DNA of 5,851 nucleotides, taken from NCBI GenBank assembly GCA_036703315.1, contig DATNPH010000206.1:1-5851 (forward strand), read 5' to 3'. Below the pieces are notes generated by a model. The model was given only the letters and a program-made list of their open reading frames with translations. It was not told where the DNA came from and did not search any database. This DNA comes from DATNPH01 sp036703315 (GTDB taxonomy: Bacteria > Cyanobacteriota > Cyanobacteriia > Cyanobacteriales > Coleofasciculaceae). Made by a program: the position numbers and the translations under genes. The first letter of the stretch is position 1; each line of letters starts with the position of its first letter. Below, in pieces: positions 4,901 to 5,851 of this stretch.

Positions 4901-5473
4901 ATGACCACCCTCACCATCAATCTCCAATCCATCAAACTCACAGATGAGGCATTTTTCCAGCTATGCCAGGATAACCGCGATCTCAAGTTTGAACGCAATG
5001 CCAATGGAGATTTAATCATTATGCCACCCACTGGAGGGGAAACAGGGAATCGCAATGGCAGATTGACACAGCAACTATTTAACTGGACAGATACTGATGG
5101 GACTGGCATTGCTTTCGATTCTTCCGTTGGTTTTAAATTGCCTAATGGTGCAGATCGTTCTCCTGATGCTTCCTGGGTAAAACTGGAACACTGGAATGCT
5201 TTGACTCTTGAACAACAAACGAAATTTCTCCCTCTTTGCCCTGATTTTGTAGTGGAGTTACTTTCTCCGACTGATAGCTTGAAAGAAACTCAAAAAAAAA
5301 TGAAGGAATACCGAGATAATGGTACTCGTTTGGGTTGGTTAATTAATCGCAAATCCAGGCAAGTAGAAATTTATCGCCAAGGTCAAGAGGTTGAGGTGCT
5401 TGAATCTCCAGCTAATTTATCTGGGGAAGATGTTTTGCCTGGGTTTGTCCTGAATCTTGAGCGTATTTGGTAG
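4901..5473 (+). CDS. Uma2-family (DUF820) putative endonuclease, copy 2
   Basis: This 190-residue Uma2 protein is a paralogue of the gene at 1905-2480. The same landmarks are present: LTDEAFFQLCQDN, DLIIMPPTGGETGNRN, RSPDASWV, PDFVVELLSPTDSL, KMKEY and GWLINRKSRQVEIYR, so the presumed PD-(D/E)XK active site is complete. The ATG at 4901 is chosen because MTTLTINLQS aligns with the start of copy 1; a TTG at 4883 in the same frame would only add six unconserved residues. About 45 of 191 aligned positions differ, and 16 of these fall within residues 50-77 (copy 1 numbering), against 16 in the whole remaining C-terminal 114. No clear Shine-Dalgarno is visible. The gene sits directly behind hicB and repeat R2 and is followed by a broken second copy of the hicB end. 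Function is inferred from family only. Confidence 0.93.
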   Translation: MTTLTINLQSIKLTDEAFFQLCQDNRDLKFERNANGDLIIMPPTGGETGNRNGRLTQQLFNWTDTDGTGIAFDSSVGFKLPNGADRSPDASWVKLEHWNALTLEQQTKFLPLCPDFVVELLSPTDSLKETQKKMKEYRDNGTRLGWLINRKSRQVEIYRQGQEVEVLESPANLSGEDVLPGFVLNLERIW

Positions 5474-5496
5474 TACTCAGTAACTAATGACTCTAG

Positions 5497-5611
5497 TTAT
5501 CAAGAAGCACTGCAAAATCTAGAAATTATTATGCTCCGAGTGGATTGAAACCGCCAAGGAGTTAGGCTGTTCGATTCGGAGAACCTAAAGGTCGCTTGAT
5601 GTTCGCCTAGT
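5497..5611 (+). pseudogene. Broken second copy of the hicB 3' end
   Basis: This region matches 4663-4774 from TTATCAAGAAGC to the stop codon, including GAGTGGATTGA, GGAGTTAGG and AAAGGTCGCTTGATGTTCGC then TAG. A +1 insertion (CTCCGAG against CAAGAG) and a later +2 length change shift the frame in between, and the first shift leads to a TGA at 5545-5547. No start codon or N-terminal half is present and no hicA fragment precedes it. It is more decayed than the chlH copy at 2486-2649. It begins 23 nt after the stop of uma2 copy 2. Confidence 0.9.
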
Positions 5612-5625
5612 TGATTAAGAATGAG

Positions 5626-5683
5626 GTGCGATCGCCTTTCCATATCATGTATGCGATCGCGTGTATCTTTCCCGAATGTGCGA
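5626..5683. repeat. HIP1-rich intergenic repeat R3
   Basis: This is the third, most diverged copy of the unit seen at 4202-4263 and 4790-4852. It keeps GTGCGATCGCCTTT, ATGCGATCGC and TATCTTTCCC but loses the closing octamer (GTGCGAAG). HIP1 octamers are at 5628-5635 and 5653-5660. Confidence 0.85.
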
Positions 5684-5704
5684 AGTGCTAGCGCACCGCT
5701 TCGC
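5680..5704 (+). repeat. Imperfect hairpin between the hicB remnant and vapC
   Basis: GCGAA (5680-5684) pairs with TTCGC (5700-5704), and GTGC (5685-5688) with GCAC (5693-5696) around a TAGC loop, leaving a 3-base bulge. Short GC-rich palindromes of this form are common dispersed repeats in cyanobacteria. It lies between convergent gene ends and could slow transcription from both sides. Confidence 0.6.
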
Positions 5705-5722
5705 TAACGGTATTCTCACCAA

Positions 5723-5851
5723 TCAGCCATCTTCAAATGGATTCAATATACTCAACCCATCAACGCGCCTAAAATCCTCAACATTACGAGTCACCAAAGT
5801 ACAACCTTCAGCTAAAGCGCAAGCTGCAATTAAAGAATCTGCTAACCTAAC
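5723..5851 (-). CDS. VapC-like PIN-domain toxin, C-terminal end (5' end outside window)
   Basis: The last 42 residues of a minus-strand protein are visible, ending at TGA (5723-5725). They begin VRLADSLIAACALAEGCTLV, continue TRNVEDFRRVDGLSILNPFE and close with DG. This is the typical end of a VapC/FitB PIN-domain RNase: a conserved Asp in the LADSLIA helix, then the TLVTRNVEDF strand with its Asn and Asp, then the closing LSILNPF. VapC toxins cleave tRNA or rRNA and are held by a VapB antitoxin, normally encoded just upstream, which here would lie beyond the right edge. The remaining acidic residues cannot be checked. The gene converges on the hicB remnant. Confidence 0.87.
   Translation of the reverse strand, partial: VRLADSLIAACALAEGCTLVTRNVEDFRRVDGLSILNPFEDG

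Larger units (their letters stand above)
5497..5683 (+). repeat. Direct repeat hicB-3' plus downstream region, copy B
   Basis: This is the counterpart of 4663-4852: hicB tail, spacer (TAGTTGATTAAGA against TAGTTGATGAAGA) and HIP1-rich repeat R3 in the same order. Unlike the chlH pair, similarity continues well past the stop codon. Confidence 0.9.

Noticed and set aside
4185..5683. CRISPR array from the repeated 60-bp units
   Set aside because: The units are separated by genes, not by uniform short spacers, and they are HIP1-rich dispersed repeats.

Overview
The window looks cyanobacterial. It starts inside the gene for the magnesium chelatase H subunit (chlorophyll synthesis). It carries seven perfect copies of the octamer GCGATCGC (HIP1, a hallmark of many cyanobacterial genomes), six of them packed into intergenic repeats. 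The accessory genes are of types strongly expanded in cyanobacteria: Uma2-family (DUF820) nucleases and small toxin-antitoxin genes. The genus cannot be fixed from the sequence.

Layout, left to right. 2-1810 (+): C-terminal 602 residues of ChlH, open at the left edge. 1831-1863: perfect 15-bp palindrome. 1905-2480 (+): first uma2 gene. 2486-2649 (+): a second, detached copy of the 3' end of chlH. 2659-2677: hairpin. 2699-2840 (+): frameshifted, truncated start of a ParA-type ATPase. 2837-3856 (-): 339-residue protein with a C-terminal HEPN-like R-x4-H motif, bounded by an 11-bp inverted repeat. 3882-4133 (-): small degenerate ORF with an internal duplication. 4185-4263: HIP1-rich repeats. 4312-4774 (+): overlapping hicA-hicB toxin-antitoxin pair. 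4790-4852: HIP1-rich repeat. 4901-5473 (+): second uma2 gene. 5497-5611 (+): broken second copy of the 3' end of hicB, followed by a third HIP1-rich repeat (5626-5683) and a hairpin. 5723-5851 (-): C-terminal end of a VapC-like PIN-domain toxin, cut by the right edge.

The main observation is an architecture that occurs twice. Each uma2 gene sits directly behind an intact host gene (chlH, hicB) and is followed, within 25 nt of its stop, by a second copy of that host gene's own 3' end. The repeats lie 834-840 bp apart in both cases. The two host genes are unrelated, so this is not one duplication of the whole block. One reading is that a uma2 module enters the 3' end of a gene and leaves that gene intact, with the displaced or duplicated end as a scar. 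The two Uma2 proteins are about 76% identical, but most of their differences outside the extreme N-terminus fall in one segment (residues 50-77), a candidate target-specificity region.

Apart from chlH, the window reads as an accessory or defence-type patch: two toxin-antitoxin loci, a putative HEPN RNase, two nuclease-family genes, several gene remnants and many short repeats. Only hicA-hicB shows clear operon coupling. All family assignments are from motif recognition by eye; no search was run.
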